From SHWC01 sp050173345 (GTDB lineage Bacteria; Pseudomonadota; Alphaproteobacteria; UBA828), in assembly GCA_050173345.1 (NCBI GenBank), contig JBFXKW010000008.1:66650-130649 (forward strand): a stretch of 64,000 nt of DNA, in the 5' to 3' direction. Shown piece after piece: positions 8,802-18,239 of the stretch. The notes under the pieces were generated by a model. The model was not told the origin of the DNA and made no database searches. It worked only from the letters and a program-made list of their open reading frames with translations. Numbering within the stretch: the stretch's first letter is position 1; every line of letters starts with the position of its first letter. A program made the position numbers and the translations under genes.

Positions 8802-10127
8802 ATGCCGCAGTTGAAGCCCGACCGCACGCCGCCCGGCCGCACCGCCTACCTCAACGCGCGGCTGATCGACCCCGAGAGCGGGCTCGACGCCAAGGGCGCG
8901 CTGCTCACCGACGGCAAGACCATCGCCGACCTCGGCCCGCACCTCTTCAACGACGGCGTGCCGGAAGGCATCACGACGGTCGATTGCGGCGGGCATGTGC
9001 TCTGCCCCGGCCTGATCGACATGCACGTGCACCTGCGCGAGCCCGGCCACGAGCACAAGGAGACGATCGCGACCGGCACGCTGTCGGCCGCGGTCGGCGG
9101 CGTCACCACGGTCGCCTGCATGCCCAACACCAAGCCGGTGATCGACGATGTCGCGCTGGTCGAGTTCATCCAGCGCCGCGCGCGCGAGACCGGGCTGATC
9201 AAGGTCTATCCCTTCGCCGCCATCACGCGCGGCCTCGGCGGCACCGAGATGACCGAGATGGGCATGCTGGCCGAGGCCGGCGCACTCGCCTTCACCGATG
9301 ACGGGCTGCCCATTCACGACAGCATGGTGATGCGCCGCGCGCTCGCCTATGCCCGCGCCTTCGACATGATGGTGAGCCAGCACGCCGAGGACCTTTCGCT
9401 CTCGGCTTGCGGCTGCATGGCCGAGGGCCAGATCGCGACGCGGCTCGGCCTGCCCGGCATCCCGGACGCCTCCGAGGTGGTGGTGGTCGAGCGCGACATC
9501 CGCCTGGTCGAGCTCACCGGCGGGCGCTACCACGTCGCGCACATCTCGACCGCGCTCGGCATCGACGCGGTGAGGCAGGCGAAGAGCCGCGGCCTGCGCG
9601 TATCGTGCGAGGCGGCGCCGCACCATTTCGCGCTGACCGACGCCGCGGTCGGCGACTATCGCACCTTTGCCAAGATGGCGCCGCCGCTCCGGAGCGAGGC
9701 GAACCGCCGTGCCGTGATCGAAGGCCTGAAAGACGGCACGATCGACGCCATCGCGACCGACCACGCGCCGCACGACCAGGACAGCAAGCGGGTGCCGATG
9801 GAGCGCGCCGCGAACGGCGTGGTCGGCCTCGAGACCATGCTGCCGATCTCGCTCGAGCTCTACCACGCCGGCGAGATCGGGCTCGGCGCGCTGCTCGCGC
9901 TGATGACCGTGCGCCCCGCCGACCTCCTGAAGCTGCCGCAGGGCCGCTTGAAGAAGGGCGCGCCGGCCGACCTCCTGATCTTCGACCCCGAGCGGGCCTG
10001 GACCATCGACGCCAAGCAGTTCCGCTCGAAGTCGAAGAACTCGCCGTTCGACGAACGCCAGGTCAAGGGCCGCGCCCTGATCACCACCGTCGACGGCCGC
10101 ATCGTCCACCGCCTCGACGGCGCGTGA
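8802..10127 (+). CDS. pyrC: Dihydroorotase
   Basis: Zinc amidohydrolase that cyclises carbamoyl aspartate to dihydroorotate, the step after PyrB. Of 441 residues, metal ligands His75 and His77 sit in DMHVHLREPG, substrate-binding MPNTKP is at 107-112, further histidines are in SQHAED and HVAHIST, and catalytic Asp320 is in ATDHAPH. All key residues are intact, so this looks like an active type-I dihydroorotase rather than an inactive PyrX partner. It lies 12 bases behind pyrB and is probably co-transcribed. Confidence 0.95.
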   Translation: MPQLKPDRTPPGRTAYLNARLIDPESGLDAKGALLTDGKTIADLGPHLFNDGVPEGITTVDCGGHVLCPGLIDMHVHLREPGHEHKETIATGTLSAAVGGVTTVACMPNTKPVIDDVALVEFIQRRARETGLIKVYPFAAITRGLGGTEMTEMGMLAEAGALAFTDDGLPIHDSMVMRRALAYARAFDMMVSQHAEDLSLSACGCMAEGQIATRLGLPGIPDASEVVVVERDIRLVELTGGRYHVAHISTALGIDAVRQAKSRGLRVSCEAAPHHFALTDAAVGDYRTFAKMAPPLRSEANRRAVIEGLKDGTIDAIATDHAPHDQDSKRVPMERAANGVVGLETMLPISLELYHAGEIGLGALLALMTVRPADLLKLPQGRLKKGAPADLLIFDPERAWTIDAKQFRSKSKNSPFDERQVKGRALITTVDGRIVHRLDGA

Positions 10128-10173
10128 GTTGGATGGCGCGTGAATTGAGCGAAGGGCGCGGCGCTCCCTCCTC

Positions 10174-10268
10174 TTCGTCATGCCCCGGCTTGACCGGGGC
10201 ATCCAGGAGCGGCGGCATTGCGGTTTCCAAGGCCTCCTGGATTGCCCGGTCAAACCGGGCAATGACGA
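10174..10268. repeat. Dispersed double-hairpin repeat, copy B
   Basis: About 95 bases between pyrC and plsY, opening TTCGTCATGCCCCGG and closing CCGGGCAATGACGA. It holds hairpins ATGCCCCGGC.../...CCGGGGCAT and ATTGCCCGG.../...CCGGGCAAT, plus inner CCAGGAG/CTCCTGG arms. Same family as 2817-2896 and 34215-34308. Confidence 0.85.
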
Positions 10269-10333
10269 TTTATGTACAGGCAACCGACGAAGGGAACATC
10301 GAGCGCCACAGCGACGCGACGGGACGTTGAGAC

Positions 10334-10948
10334 ATGTCCGAGACGGGAAGCTTCGAGCAGGCTTGGCCGTTCTATCTGTGCGGCGCGCTGGCCTATCTGC
10401 TCGGCTCGATCCCCTTCGGGCTGATCCTGACGCGGCTCGCCGGGCTCGGCGACATCAGGAAGATCGGCTCCGGCAATATCGGCGCGACCAACGTGCTGCG
10501 CACCGGCAACAAGAAGCTGGCCGCCGCCGTGCTTCTGCTCGATGCGCTCAAGGGTGCCGTGCCCGTCCTGATCGCCGCGCGCTTCGGCACGGAGATGGCG
10601 ATGATCGCGGGCGCCGGCGCCGTGGTCGGCCATATGGCACCGGTCTGGCTGCTGTTCCGCGGCGGCAAGGGCGTCGCGACCACGCTCGGCGTGCTGCTCG
10701 CCATCCACTGGCCGCTCGGGCTGATCTTCTGCGCGGTCTGGCTCGCCGTGGCGTTCTTCTTCCGCTACTCCTCGCTCGCCGCGCTCGTCGCCATCATCAC
10801 CTCGCCCGGCTTCGCGCTGCTGCTTGGCGAGCCGCGCATCGCCTGGCTCGCCGGCTTCCTCGCCATCGTCGTGACCGCCAAGCACTGGCAGAACATCGCC
10901 CGCCTCATCGCCGGCACCGAATCCAAGATCAGGCTCAAGCGCGATTGA
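10334..10948 (+). CDS. plsY: Acyl-phosphate:glycerol-3-phosphate acyltransferase
   Basis: Inner-membrane enzyme that makes lysophosphatidic acid from acyl phosphate and glycerol-3-phosphate, the first acylation in phospholipid synthesis. The 204-residue protein has about five membrane segments and the three PlsY signature loops: GSIPFG near residue 24 with GSGNIGATN around 50, a GHMAPVWLLFRGGKGVAT stretch near 97-114, and the C-terminal AKHWQNIARL. Start ATG at 10334. It sits between pyrC and dprA in a common alphaproteobacterial order. Confidence 0.95.
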   Translation: MSETGSFEQAWPFYLCGALAYLLGSIPFGLILTRLAGLGDIRKIGSGNIGATNVLRTGNKKLAAAVLLLDALKGAVPVLIAARFGTEMAMIAGAGAVVGHMAPVWLLFRGGKGVATTLGVLLAIHWPLGLIFCAVWLAVAFFFRYSSLAALVAIITSPGFALLLGEPRIAWLAGFLAIVVTAKHWQNIARLIAGTESKIRLKRD

Positions 10949-10979
10949 CCAGGCGCAGGAGCCGACGCAGGTTTGGCGC

Positions 10980-12113
10980 ATGACGGCGCAGCGCCCTTTC
11001 AGCGAGGCCGAGCGGCTCGACTGGCTGCGGCTCTCCCGCAGCGAGAATGTCGGGCCGGTCACCTTCTTCGCGCTGATCGAGCGCTTCGGCAGCGCCGCGG
11101 CGGCGCTCGACGCTTTGCCCGAGCTCGCGCGGCGCGGCGGACGCCGGGCCTCGATCCGCATCCCGAGCCCGGCGGCGGTCGAGCGCGAAGCCAAGACCAT
11201 CGCCCGCATGGGGGGCCGGCTGATCGCGCGCGACGAGCCCGGCTATCCGCTGCCGCTCGCCGCGATCCCCGATGCGCCGCCGCTCATCATCGTGCGCGGC
11301 AACGCCGATCTCCTGCTGCGGCCGACCGTCGCGATCGTCGGCGCGCGCAACGCCTCGGCCAACGGCGTGCGCTTCGCAACAGGGCTCGCCGCCGAGCTCG
11401 GCCGCGAAGGCTTCGTGGTCGCCTCCGGCCTCGCCCGCGGCATCGACGCCGGCGCGCACAGGGGCGCGATCGAGACCGGCACGGTCGCGGCGGTCGCCGG
11501 CGGGCCGGACATCGTCTACCCACGCGAGCACGAGGCGCTGAGCGCGGAGATCGTGGCCAAGGGCGCGCTGGTCTCCGAGATGCCGCCCGGCGTCGAGCCG
11601 CAGGCCCGCCACTTCCCGCGCCGCAACCGCATCATCTCCGGCCTGTCCCGCGGCGTCGTGGTGGTCGAGGCCGCGCCGCAATCGGGCTCCCTGATCACGG
11701 CGCGCCTCGCGCTGGAGCAGGGCCGCGAGGTGTTCGCGGTGCCGGGCTCCCCGCTCGACCCGCGCGCCAGGGGCCCGAACAACCTGATCCGCCAGGGCGC
11801 GACCCTGACCGAAAGCGCGGCGGACGTCGTCGAGGCGCTCGCCCGCAGCGCCCCACCGGCCCTCGCGGAACCCCGAGAAACCTCGGAATTTCAAGGGGCT
11901 AAGGCCGAACCGCCGGACCAGGCGGCGCTCCGTGCCGGGCGCGCCGCGGTCCTCGGCCTGCTCGGCCCGACCCCGGTCGCGGTCGACGAGCTGATCCGCC
12001 AGAGCCGGTTGACACCTTCGATCATGCTCACCATTTTGCTGGAGCTTGAGCTGGCCGGCCGCTTGGAGCGCCATCCGGGTGGAAAGGTTGCCCTGTGCGC
12101 CGCGCCGGACTGA
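10980..12113 (+). CDS. dprA: DNA processing protein DprA
   Basis: Loads RecA on incoming single-stranded DNA during natural transformation. The 377-residue protein has an N-terminal helical region, a Rossmann-like DprA domain (IVGARNAS near 120, SGLARGIDAGAH near 150, PRRNRIISGLSRGVVVVEA near 213, AVPGSPLDPR near 255) and a C-terminal winged-helix (DELIRQSRLTPSIMLTILLELEL). All conserved blocks are intact. It follows plsY by 31 bases and precedes topA. Confidence 0.95.
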   Translation: MTAQRPFSEAERLDWLRLSRSENVGPVTFFALIERFGSAAAALDALPELARRGGRRASIRIPSPAAVEREAKTIARMGGRLIARDEPGYPLPLAAIPDAPPLIIVRGNADLLLRPTVAIVGARNASANGVRFATGLAAELGREGFVVASGLARGIDAGAHRGAIETGTVAAVAGGPDIVYPREHEALSAEIVAKGALVSEMPPGVEPQARHFPRRNRIISGLSRGVVVVEAAPQSGSLITARLALEQGREVFAVPGSPLDPRARGPNNLIRQGATLTESAADVVEALARSAPPALAEPRETSEFQGAKAEPPDQAALRAGRAAVLGLLGPTPVAVDELIRQSRLTPSIMLTILLELELAGRLERHPGGKVALCAAPD

Positions 12114-12147
12114 CGGCCTCCCCCAAAACCAGCGAGTGCGGCACAGC

Positions 12148-14814
12148 GTGACGAAAGCCCTGGTCATCGTGGAATCGCCGGCCAAGGCCGCCACCATCAA
12201 CCGCTATCTGGGCCCCGGCTACAAGGTGCTGGCCTCCTACGGCCATATCCGCGATTTGCCGCCCAAGGACGGCTCGGTCCGCCCGGACGACGCGTTCGAG
12301 ATGGACTGGGAGATCACCCAGGGCTCGGAGAAGAACATCCGCGCCATCGGCCAGGCGCTGCGGGACGCGGACGCGCTCTATCTCGCGACCGACCCCGACC
12401 GCGAGGGCGAGGCGATCTCCTGGCACGTCTATGACGAGCTGGAGCGGCGCAAGCTGCTCGACAAGATCGACGTCAAGCGCGTCGTCTTCTACGAGGTCAC
12501 CAAGGGCGCGGTGATCGAGGCGATCGAGCATCCGCGCGAGCTCGATTCGCACCTGATCGACGCCTACAAGGCGCGCCGCGCGCTCGACTACCTGGTCGGC
12601 TTCACGCTCTCTCCCGTGCTCTGGCGCAAGCTGCCGGGGGCGCGCTCGGCCGGGCGCGTGCAATCCGTCGCGCTCCGCCTGATCTGCGACCGCGAGGCCG
12701 AGATCGAGGCGTTCAGGCCGCAGGAATACTGGACCGTCGAGGTCGACCTCGAAACCGAGAAGGGCGAACGCTTCGCCGCGCGGCTCGCCAGGCTGAACGG
12801 CGCGAAGCTCGACAAGTTCGACCTGAACAACAGCGACAAGGCAGAGGCCGCGCGCCGCGCCATCGAGGCGGCGAGCTTCACGGTCGCGAACGTCGAGGAG
12901 AAGCGGGTTAGGCGCAACCCGGCGCCGCCCTTCACCACCTCCACCTTGCAGCAGGAAGCCTCGCGCAAGCTCGGCTTCACTGCGCGGCGCACCATGAAGG
13001 TGGCGCAGGAGCTGTACGAAGGCATCTCGCTCGACGGCGAGCAGGTCGGCCTGATCACCTATATGCGGACGGATTCGGTGCAGCTCTCGAAGCTCGCGCT
13101 CGACGAGGCGCGCGACGTGATCCGCGGCGAATACGGCGCCGCCTACCTGCCGGACGGGCCGCGCCACTACCGCTCGACCGCGAAGAACGCGCAGGAAGCC
13201 CATGAGGCGATCCGCCCGACCGCGCTCGCGCGCAAGCCGCGCGCCGTCGCCGCCAGCCTCTCCGCCGACCAGGCGAGGCTCTACGAGCTGGTCTGGAAGC
13301 GCACGCTCGCCTGCCAGATGCCGAGCGCCGAGTTCGACCAGGTCGGCATCGACATCGATTCGCCGGACGGCACGCTCTCCTTGCGCGCCACCGGCTCGAT
13401 CCTCGCCTTCGACGGCTTCCTCAAGGTCTACCAGGAAGGCCGCGACGATGACGGCGACGACGAGAGCGAGCGCCGCCTGCCGCCGCTTAAAGTAGGCGAT
13501 GCGCCGCGCCGCCTCGGCGTTCGCCCCGAGCAGCACTTCACCGAGCCGCCGCCGCGCTACACCGAGGCGAGCCTCGTCAAGAAGCTCGAGGAACTCGGCA
13601 TCGGCCGGCCCTCGACCTACGCCTCGATCATCTCGGTGCTGCAGGACCGCAGCTATGTCCGGTTCGACAAGAAGCGCTTCGTGCCCGAGGACCGCGGCCG
13701 CGTCGTCACCTCGTTCCTCGAAAACTTCTTCAAGCGCTATGTCGAATACGGCTTCACCGCGGCGCTCGAGGACCAGCTCGACCAGATCTCGGCCGGCGAG
13801 ATCGGCTGGCGCGAGGTGCTCACCGACTTCTGGGCCGACTTCAAGGCCGCCGTCGAGGAGACCGGCCATCTGCGCGTCAAGGACGTGCTGGAGGCGCTCG
13901 ACGCCGCGCTCGCGCCCCATCTGTTCCCGCCGGGCGCGGACGGCCGTGACCCGCGCGTCTGCCCGGCCTGCGGCGAGGGGCGGCTCAGCCTGAAGCTCGG
14001 CCGCTACGGCCCGTTCATCGGCTGCTCCGCCTACCCCGAGTGCCGCTATACGCGCCCCTTGGTCGACGGCTCGGGCGAGAACGGCGAGGCGGCAGCGGAG
14101 GTCGCGGCCGGCCCCAAGCCTCTCGGCGACGATCCGGCGAGCGGGCTCGCGGTGACGCTGCGCAAGGGGCCCTACGGCTTCTACGTCCAGCTCGGCGAGG
14201 CGAGCGAGGCGAAGGGCGCGGCGAAGCCGAAGCGCGTCTCGCTGCCGCGCGAGCTGTCGCCTGATGCGGTTGACCTCGACCGCGCGCTCGGCCTGCTCTC
14301 CCTGCCGCGCGAGGTCGGCAAGCATCCCGAGAGCGGCGAGCCGATCATGGCGGGCATCGGCCGCTTCGGCCCCTATGTCGTGCATCAGAAGGTCTACAAG
14401 TCGCTGCCGAAGGACGAGGACGTGCTCACCATCGGCCTCAACCGCGCGGTCGCGCTGATCGCCGAGGGCAAGCGCGGCGGCGCCAAGGTGCTACGCGAAC
14501 TCGGCGCGCATCCCGAGGACGGCGCGCCGGTCGAGCTCAAGGAGGGCCGCTACGGCCCCTATGTCCAGCACAAGCGGATTATGGCGACGGTGCCGAAGGG
14601 CACCGATCCCGATGCCCTTACGCTGGAGGCCGCGCTCGCGCTGGTCGCCGCCAAGGCGGCGAAGAAGGGGCCGGCGCGTGGCCGCAGAGCCAGGGCGGCG
14701 GCACCGGCGGCCAAGCCCACGGCCAAGCCCACGGCCAAGCCTGCGGCGAAGCGCAAGCCCGCGAAGAAGGGCGCGGCCGGGCGCCGCGCCGGCGCCGCGC
14801 AGGACGGGGCGTGA
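12148..14814 (+). CDS. topA: DNA topoisomerase I
   Basis: Type IA topoisomerase relaxing negative supercoils. The 888-residue protein starts with the Toprim opening VTKALVIVESPAKAATI; TDPDREGEAISWH follows, and catalytic Tyr305 is in GLITYMRTDS. One tetracysteine zinc motif (CPACGEG...GCSAYPEC) lies around residue 607-634, followed by three TopoI C-terminal repeats (GPYGFYVQ, GRFGPYVV, GRYGPYVQ) and a lysine/alanine/proline-rich tail with a short tandem AKPT repeat (bases about 14713-14750). I choose the GTG at 12148 because it gives the canonical N-terminus; a GTG four codons earlier is possible. The stop overlaps the rnr start. Confidence 0.96.
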   Translation: MTKALVIVESPAKAATINRYLGPGYKVLASYGHIRDLPPKDGSVRPDDAFEMDWEITQGSEKNIRAIGQALRDADALYLATDPDREGEAISWHVYDELERRKLLDKIDVKRVVFYEVTKGAVIEAIEHPRELDSHLIDAYKARRALDYLVGFTLSPVLWRKLPGARSAGRVQSVALRLICDREAEIEAFRPQEYWTVEVDLETEKGERFAARLARLNGAKLDKFDLNNSDKAEAARRAIEAASFTVANVEEKRVRRNPAPPFTTSTLQQEASRKLGFTARRTMKVAQELYEGISLDGEQVGLITYMRTDSVQLSKLALDEARDVIRGEYGAAYLPDGPRHYRSTAKNAQEAHEAIRPTALARKPRAVAASLSADQARLYELVWKRTLACQMPSAEFDQVGIDIDSPDGTLSLRATGSILAFDGFLKVYQEGRDDDGDDESERRLPPLKVGDAPRRLGVRPEQHFTEPPPRYTEASLVKKLEELGIGRPSTYASIISVLQDRSYVRFDKKRFVPEDRGRVVTSFLENFFKRYVEYGFTAALEDQLDQISAGEIGWREVLTDFWADFKAAVEETGHLRVKDVLEALDAALAPHLFPPGADGRDPRVCPACGEGRLSLKLGRYGPFIGCSAYPECRYTRPLVDGSGENGEAAAEVAAGPKPLGDDPASGLAVTLRKGPYGFYVQLGEASEAKGAAKPKRVSLPRELSPDAVDLDRALGLLSLPREVGKHPESGEPIMAGIGRFGPYVVHQKVYKSLPKDEDVLTIGLNRAVALIAEGKRGGAKVLRELGAHPEDGAPVELKEGRYGPYVQHKRIMATVPKGTDPDALTLEAALALVAAKAAKKGPARGRRARAAAPAAKPTAKPTAKPAAKRKPAKKGAAGRRAGAAQDGA

Positions 14815-17072
14815 CCGCAAAGAAGCCCGGGCACGGCCAGCTGCCGACGCGGGACGAGCTCCTGCGCTACATCGAGGAGAGCGAAGGCAAGGTCGGCAAG
14901 CGGGAGCTTGCGCGCGCCTTCGGCATCAAGGGCGACGCCCGCGCCGAGCTGAAACGCCTGCTGCGCGACCTGGAGGACGAAGGCGCGCTGCAACGCGGCG
15001 GCAGGCGCGCCTTGCATCGCACCGGCGCGCTGCCCGCGGTCTGCCCGATCGACATCCACGACATCGACGTCGACGGCGAGCTGCGCGCCCGCCCGGTGAA
15101 CTGGGCGGGCGAAGCGGAGCCGCCGCCGATCATCGTCGCACCGGCGGCGCGCGGCGTGCCCGCGCTCGGCGTCGGCGACCGCGCCCTCGCCCGCCTGCGC
15201 AAGCTGCCCGAGGGCGGCTACGAGGCGCAGGTCATGCGCCTGCTCGAAGCAAAGCGCGACGAGCTGCTCGGCGTGTTCGAGCGGCGCGCGGACGGCGGCG
15301 GCACGATCCGGCCGACCGAGCGGCGCGCCCGCCACACCGTCGCGGTTGCCGCTACGGATACGGCGGACGCCGCGGATGGCGAGATCGTGCTCGCCGAGCT
15401 GCTGCCCCAGCGCGGCTACGAGGCGCGCGCCCGGATCCGCGAGCGGCTCGGCCACATGGAATCGCCGCGCGCCATCAGCCTGATCGCGATCCACACCCAC
15501 GGCATCCCGACGCGCTTCTCCGAGGCTGCGTTGGCCGAGGCGCGCGCCGGCCGGCCGGTCTCGCTCGGCAAGCGCGCTGATCTGCGCGAGCTGCCGCTCG
15601 TCACCATCGACGGCGAGGACGCCCGCGACTTCGACGACGCGGTGTTCGCCGAACCCGACGATGCGCCCGACAACAGAGGTGGCCACCATATCGTCGTCGC
15701 GATCGCCGACGTCGCGCACTATGTCCGCCCCGGCGGCGCGCTCGACCGCAACGCGCGCGAGCGCGGCAACTCGGTCTACTTCCCCGACCGCGTCGTGCCG
15801 ATGCTGCCCGAGGCGCTATCGAACGAGCTCTGCTCGCTCAAGCCGGGCGAGCCGCGCGCCTGCCTCGCGGTCCATCTCTGGCTCGACAAGGAAGGGCAGA
15901 AGCGCCGCCACGCATTCGTGCGCGGCCTGATGAGGAGCCGCGCGCGGCTCACCTACAACCAGGTCCAGGCCGCGATCGACGGCCGCGCCGACGAGGCCGC
16001 GGCGCCGCTCCTCGAACCCGTGATCGAGCCGCTCTACGCCGCGTTCCGCGCGCTGTGGGCGGCGCGCGAGAGGCGCGGCACGCTCGAGCTCGACCTGCCG
16101 GAGCGCAAGGTGAGCTTCAAGCCCGACGGCACGGTCGCCGCGATCGAGCCCGCGCCGCGCTATGACAGCCACCGGCTGATCGAGGAGATGATGATCGCGG
16201 CCAATGTCGCCGCGGCCGAGACGCTGGAGGCCAAGGGCGCACCCTGCATGTACCGCGTGCACGACAGGCCCGCCGCCGAGAAGCTCGAATCCCTGCGCGG
16301 CTTCCTGCGCGAGATCGGCCTCAAGCCACCTAAGCGCGAGGCGGCGACGCCGCACGCCTTCAACGAGGTGCTGGCGCGCGCCGCCGATTCGAAGAACAGC
16401 CACCTGGTCAACCTGATGATCCTGCGCAGCCAGGCGCAGGCCGAATACAACCCGCGCAACTACGGCCATTTCGGCCTGGGGCTCAAACGCTACGCGCACT
16501 TCACCTCGCCGATCCGCCGCTATGCCGACCTCTTGGTGCACCGCGCCCTGATCGGCGCGCTCGGCTTCGGCGATGACGGCATCGGCACGGTCGAGGCCTC
16601 AGGCTTCGCCAAGCTCGGCCAACACGTCTCGGCAACCGAGCGTCGCGCCCAGCTCGCCGAGCGCGACGCGATGGACCGCTACGCCACCGCCTATCTCGCC
16701 GCGCGCGTCGGCGCGACCTTTGCCGGCCGCATCGAGGGCGTCACCCGCTTCGGCGTCTTCGTCACGCTCGACGATACCGGCGCGAGCGGCCTGGTGCCGG
16801 CGAGCACGCTCGGCCACGGCCGGCCCTATCACGACGCCGAACGGCATACCTTGGAGATCGACGGGAGGCACCTGCGCCTCGGCGCGCCGGTGAGGGTCAA
16901 GCTCGCCGAGGCCGACGTGGTGACCGGCGGCCTCGTCTTCGAACTCGTCGCCCTCGACGGCAAACCCTTCGAGCCCGTCGAAGATAGCGGGGCCCGGCCT
17001 CGTCACGGCCATTTGCGGCGGCCCGGCCCACGCGCTCGCGGCACGCGCGCCTCGAAGCGGCCGCGGTCTTAG
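14811..17072 (+). CDS. rnr: Ribonuclease R
   Basis: Processive 3'-5' exoribonuclease for structured and damaged RNA. Domains of the 753-residue protein: an N-terminal winged-helix-like segment (KRELARAFGIKGDARAELKRLL), cold-shock-type RNA-binding region, the RNB catalytic domain with the aspartate cluster TIDGEDARDFDDAV around residues 264-277, HFTSPIRRYADLLVH near 563, and an S1 domain (GRIEGVTRFGVFVTLDD) near 640. It ends with a basic Arg-rich tail. Translation starts at GTG 14811, overlapping the topA TGA (GTGA), so the genes are coupled. Confidence 0.96.
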   Translation: MTAKKPGHGQLPTRDELLRYIEESEGKVGKRELARAFGIKGDARAELKRLLRDLEDEGALQRGGRRALHRTGALPAVCPIDIHDIDVDGELRARPVNWAGEAEPPPIIVAPAARGVPALGVGDRALARLRKLPEGGYEAQVMRLLEAKRDELLGVFERRADGGGTIRPTERRARHTVAVAATDTADAADGEIVLAELLPQRGYEARARIRERLGHMESPRAISLIAIHTHGIPTRFSEAALAEARAGRPVSLGKRADLRELPLVTIDGEDARDFDDAVFAEPDDAPDNRGGHHIVVAIADVAHYVRPGGALDRNARERGNSVYFPDRVVPMLPEALSNELCSLKPGEPRACLAVHLWLDKEGQKRRHAFVRGLMRSRARLTYNQVQAAIDGRADEAAAPLLEPVIEPLYAAFRALWAARERRGTLELDLPERKVSFKPDGTVAAIEPAPRYDSHRLIEEMMIAANVAAAETLEAKGAPCMYRVHDRPAAEKLESLRGFLREIGLKPPKREAATPHAFNEVLARAADSKNSHLVNLMILRSQAQAEYNPRNYGHFGLGLKRYAHFTSPIRRYADLLVHRALIGALGFGDDGIGTVEASGFAKLGQHVSATERRAQLAERDAMDRYATAYLAARVGATFAGRIEGVTRFGVFVTLDDTGASGLVPASTLGHGRPYHDAERHTLEIDGRHLRLGAPVRVKLAEADVVTGGLVFELVALDGKPFEPVEDSGARPRHGHLRRPGPRARGTRASKRPRS

Positions 17073-17543
17073 CTATCGACGCTTCGGCTTCGCCGGCTCG
17101 TGGGAACCGGCCACGGCGCGCAGGGAGACCGCCCGTCCGCGCCACTCGCGCAGCCGGCCGCGTGTTACCTGATCGAGCTTGCGCAGGAAGCGCTCGTCGG
17201 CGGTGACGAAGCGGCAATCGTTGGCCGCCGCCAGGGCGAGATAGAGGCAATCATAGGCCGGGTGGTTGAGCTCGATCGCGAGCCGGGTCGCGGCCTCGAA
17301 GAGCGCGCGCGTCGGCAATAGCTCGACGTCGGCGCCTTCGAGCAGGCGGGCGGCGAGCAGCGCCTCGTCGCTCGACAGCTCGTCCCGCTGCACCTTCTTC
17401 CACAGCACGTTCGCACATTCCGCGACCAGGAGGTCGGGCGCGATCAGCCTGGCCCGCTCGCGCAGCGTCAGCGCCTCCGCCGTGCCATCCTCCTCGACCA
17501 CCCATTTGATGGCGATGCTCGCGTCGATGACGAGCGCGTTCAA
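17073..17543 (-). CDS. PIN-domain toxin (VapC/FitB family)
   Basis: Putative ribonuclease toxin of 156 residues. The four acidic residues of the PIN active site can be placed: Asp7 (VIDASI), Glu42 (VAECANV), Asp98 (AYDCLYL) and Asp116 (TADERF). The start codon is TTG at 17541-17543, overlapping the antitoxin stop (17540-17542) by two bases, which couples its translation to the antitoxin. The gene runs head-on into the end of rnr with no spacer. Most likely cleaves RNA when freed from the antitoxin; the target is unknown. Confidence 0.88.
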   Translation of the reverse strand: MNALVIDASIAIKWVVEEDGTAEALTLRERARLIAPDLLVAECANVLWKKVQRDELSSDEALLAARLLEGADVELLPTRALFEAATRLAIELNHPAYDCLYLALAAANDCRFVTADERFLRKLDQVTRGRLREWRGRAVSLRAVAGSHEPAKPKRR

Positions 17544-17779
17544 CGCTCCTCGCGCCCTTCGCGCAGCAGGGCCTCGGCGGGCGTCTGCTTGCGCCCGCGC
17601 GTCAACCGCCGCAACTCGGCCGCGAGTTCGTCGAAGCCGGGCTCGGCTTCGGCGGCGAGCGCCTGGCGCAGGATCTCCCGGTGCTCCGCCTCTGCCGAGC
17701 GGCCATGCCGGGCGGCGCGTCGCTTCAGCCGGCGGATGAGATCGTCGTCCAGGTTGCGCACGTGCAGGCTTCCGGTCAT
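17540..17779 (-). CDS. FitA/VapB-like ribbon-helix-helix antitoxin
   Basis: The 79-residue partner of the PIN toxin. The N-terminal half (LHVRNLDDDLIRRLKRRAA..GRS.EAE.R.IL) is the FitA-type ribbon-helix-helix DNA-binding module; the C-terminal half is charged and would wrap the toxin. The ATG at 17777-17779 is chosen because GGAG lies six bases upstream; an in-frame ATG four codons earlier exists. Such antitoxins repress their own operon, and an AT-rich near-palindrome lies just upstream. The pair separates rnr from the MFS gene, an order interruption that suggests insertion. Confidence 0.88.
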   Translation of the reverse strand: MTGSLHVRNLDDDLIRRLKRRAARHGRSAEAEHREILRQALAAEAEPGFDELAAELRRLTRGRKQTPAEALLREGREER

Positions 17780-17797
17780 CCGCCGCTCCATGATTGC

Positions 17798-17809
17798 ATT
17801 GGTATCAAT
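17798..17809 (-). promoter_or_regulatory. Possible antitoxin operator/promoter
   Basis: ATTGGTATCAAT, an imperfect palindrome in the only AT-rich patch upstream of the antitoxin, lies 19 bases before its start. On the minus strand TATCAT just beyond it could serve as a -10 element. Assignment rests on position and the habit of FitA/VapB proteins to bind such palindromes. Confidence 0.35.
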
Positions 17810-17993
17810 GATAGCAGTTCGGTGTCGCCCCGCCAAGTGCCGGCATCGGGCGGGCACCGGCTCGGCAGGCACGAACCTCCCCGTCCTCGGAAACCCGGCG
17901 GCGAGCGCTTTCCACGCCAGGCAAACACGGGTATAGCCCGCTGGCAGCGCCGGGCGGGCCGGGCTACCCTCCGCTTCGCTGAGCGGAGGGACG

Positions 17994-18239
17994 ATGAGCG
18001 GCGCGCGACCGACCGAGACGCAGCTTGCTTGGTTGAGGCGCGGGCTCACCGAGCCCGGCGGCAAGCTGCCGCTGTTCGACCGCGACGGCCGCGCCGTCGA
18101 CCAGCGCACCATCCGCGCCTGCCTGAAGGCGGGCTGGGCCGAGCCGTGGCGGCGCAACCCGCTCAAGCCGGATTGGCTGGTCTGCCGGCTCACGGCCGCA
18201 GGACGCAATTTGGCAGAGGGTCGCGAAGGCGAATCTTGA
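17994..18239 (+). CDS. Small conserved-looking protein of unknown function, HTH-like
   Basis: An 81-residue basic protein with a strong ribosome binding site (GGAGG just before ATG 17994) and a stop that overlaps the MFS start (TTGA). The sequence suggests a small winged-helix fold: a helix (ETQLAWLRRGL), a loop with LPLFDRDGRAVDQ, then RTIRACLKAGWAEPW and a C-terminal LTAAGRNLAE stretch typical of wing-helix ends. It may regulate the adjacent transporter; that is inference. I do not recognise a named family. Confidence 0.65.
   Translation: MSGARPTETQLAWLRRGLTEPGGKLPLFDRDGRAVDQRTIRACLKAGWAEPWRRNPLKPDWLVCRLTAAGRNLAEGREGES

Noticed and set aside
6701..9301. An 866-codon plus-strand frame running antisense to the second EamA gene and then out of frame through pyrB
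   Set aside because: It crosses two well-supported genes in wrong frames and its translation is His/Arg/Ala-rich noise.
8802..10127. Possibility that the dihydroorotase is an inactive PyrX partner of PyrB
   Set aside because: His75, His77, the later histidines and Asp320 are all present, so an active enzyme is more likely.
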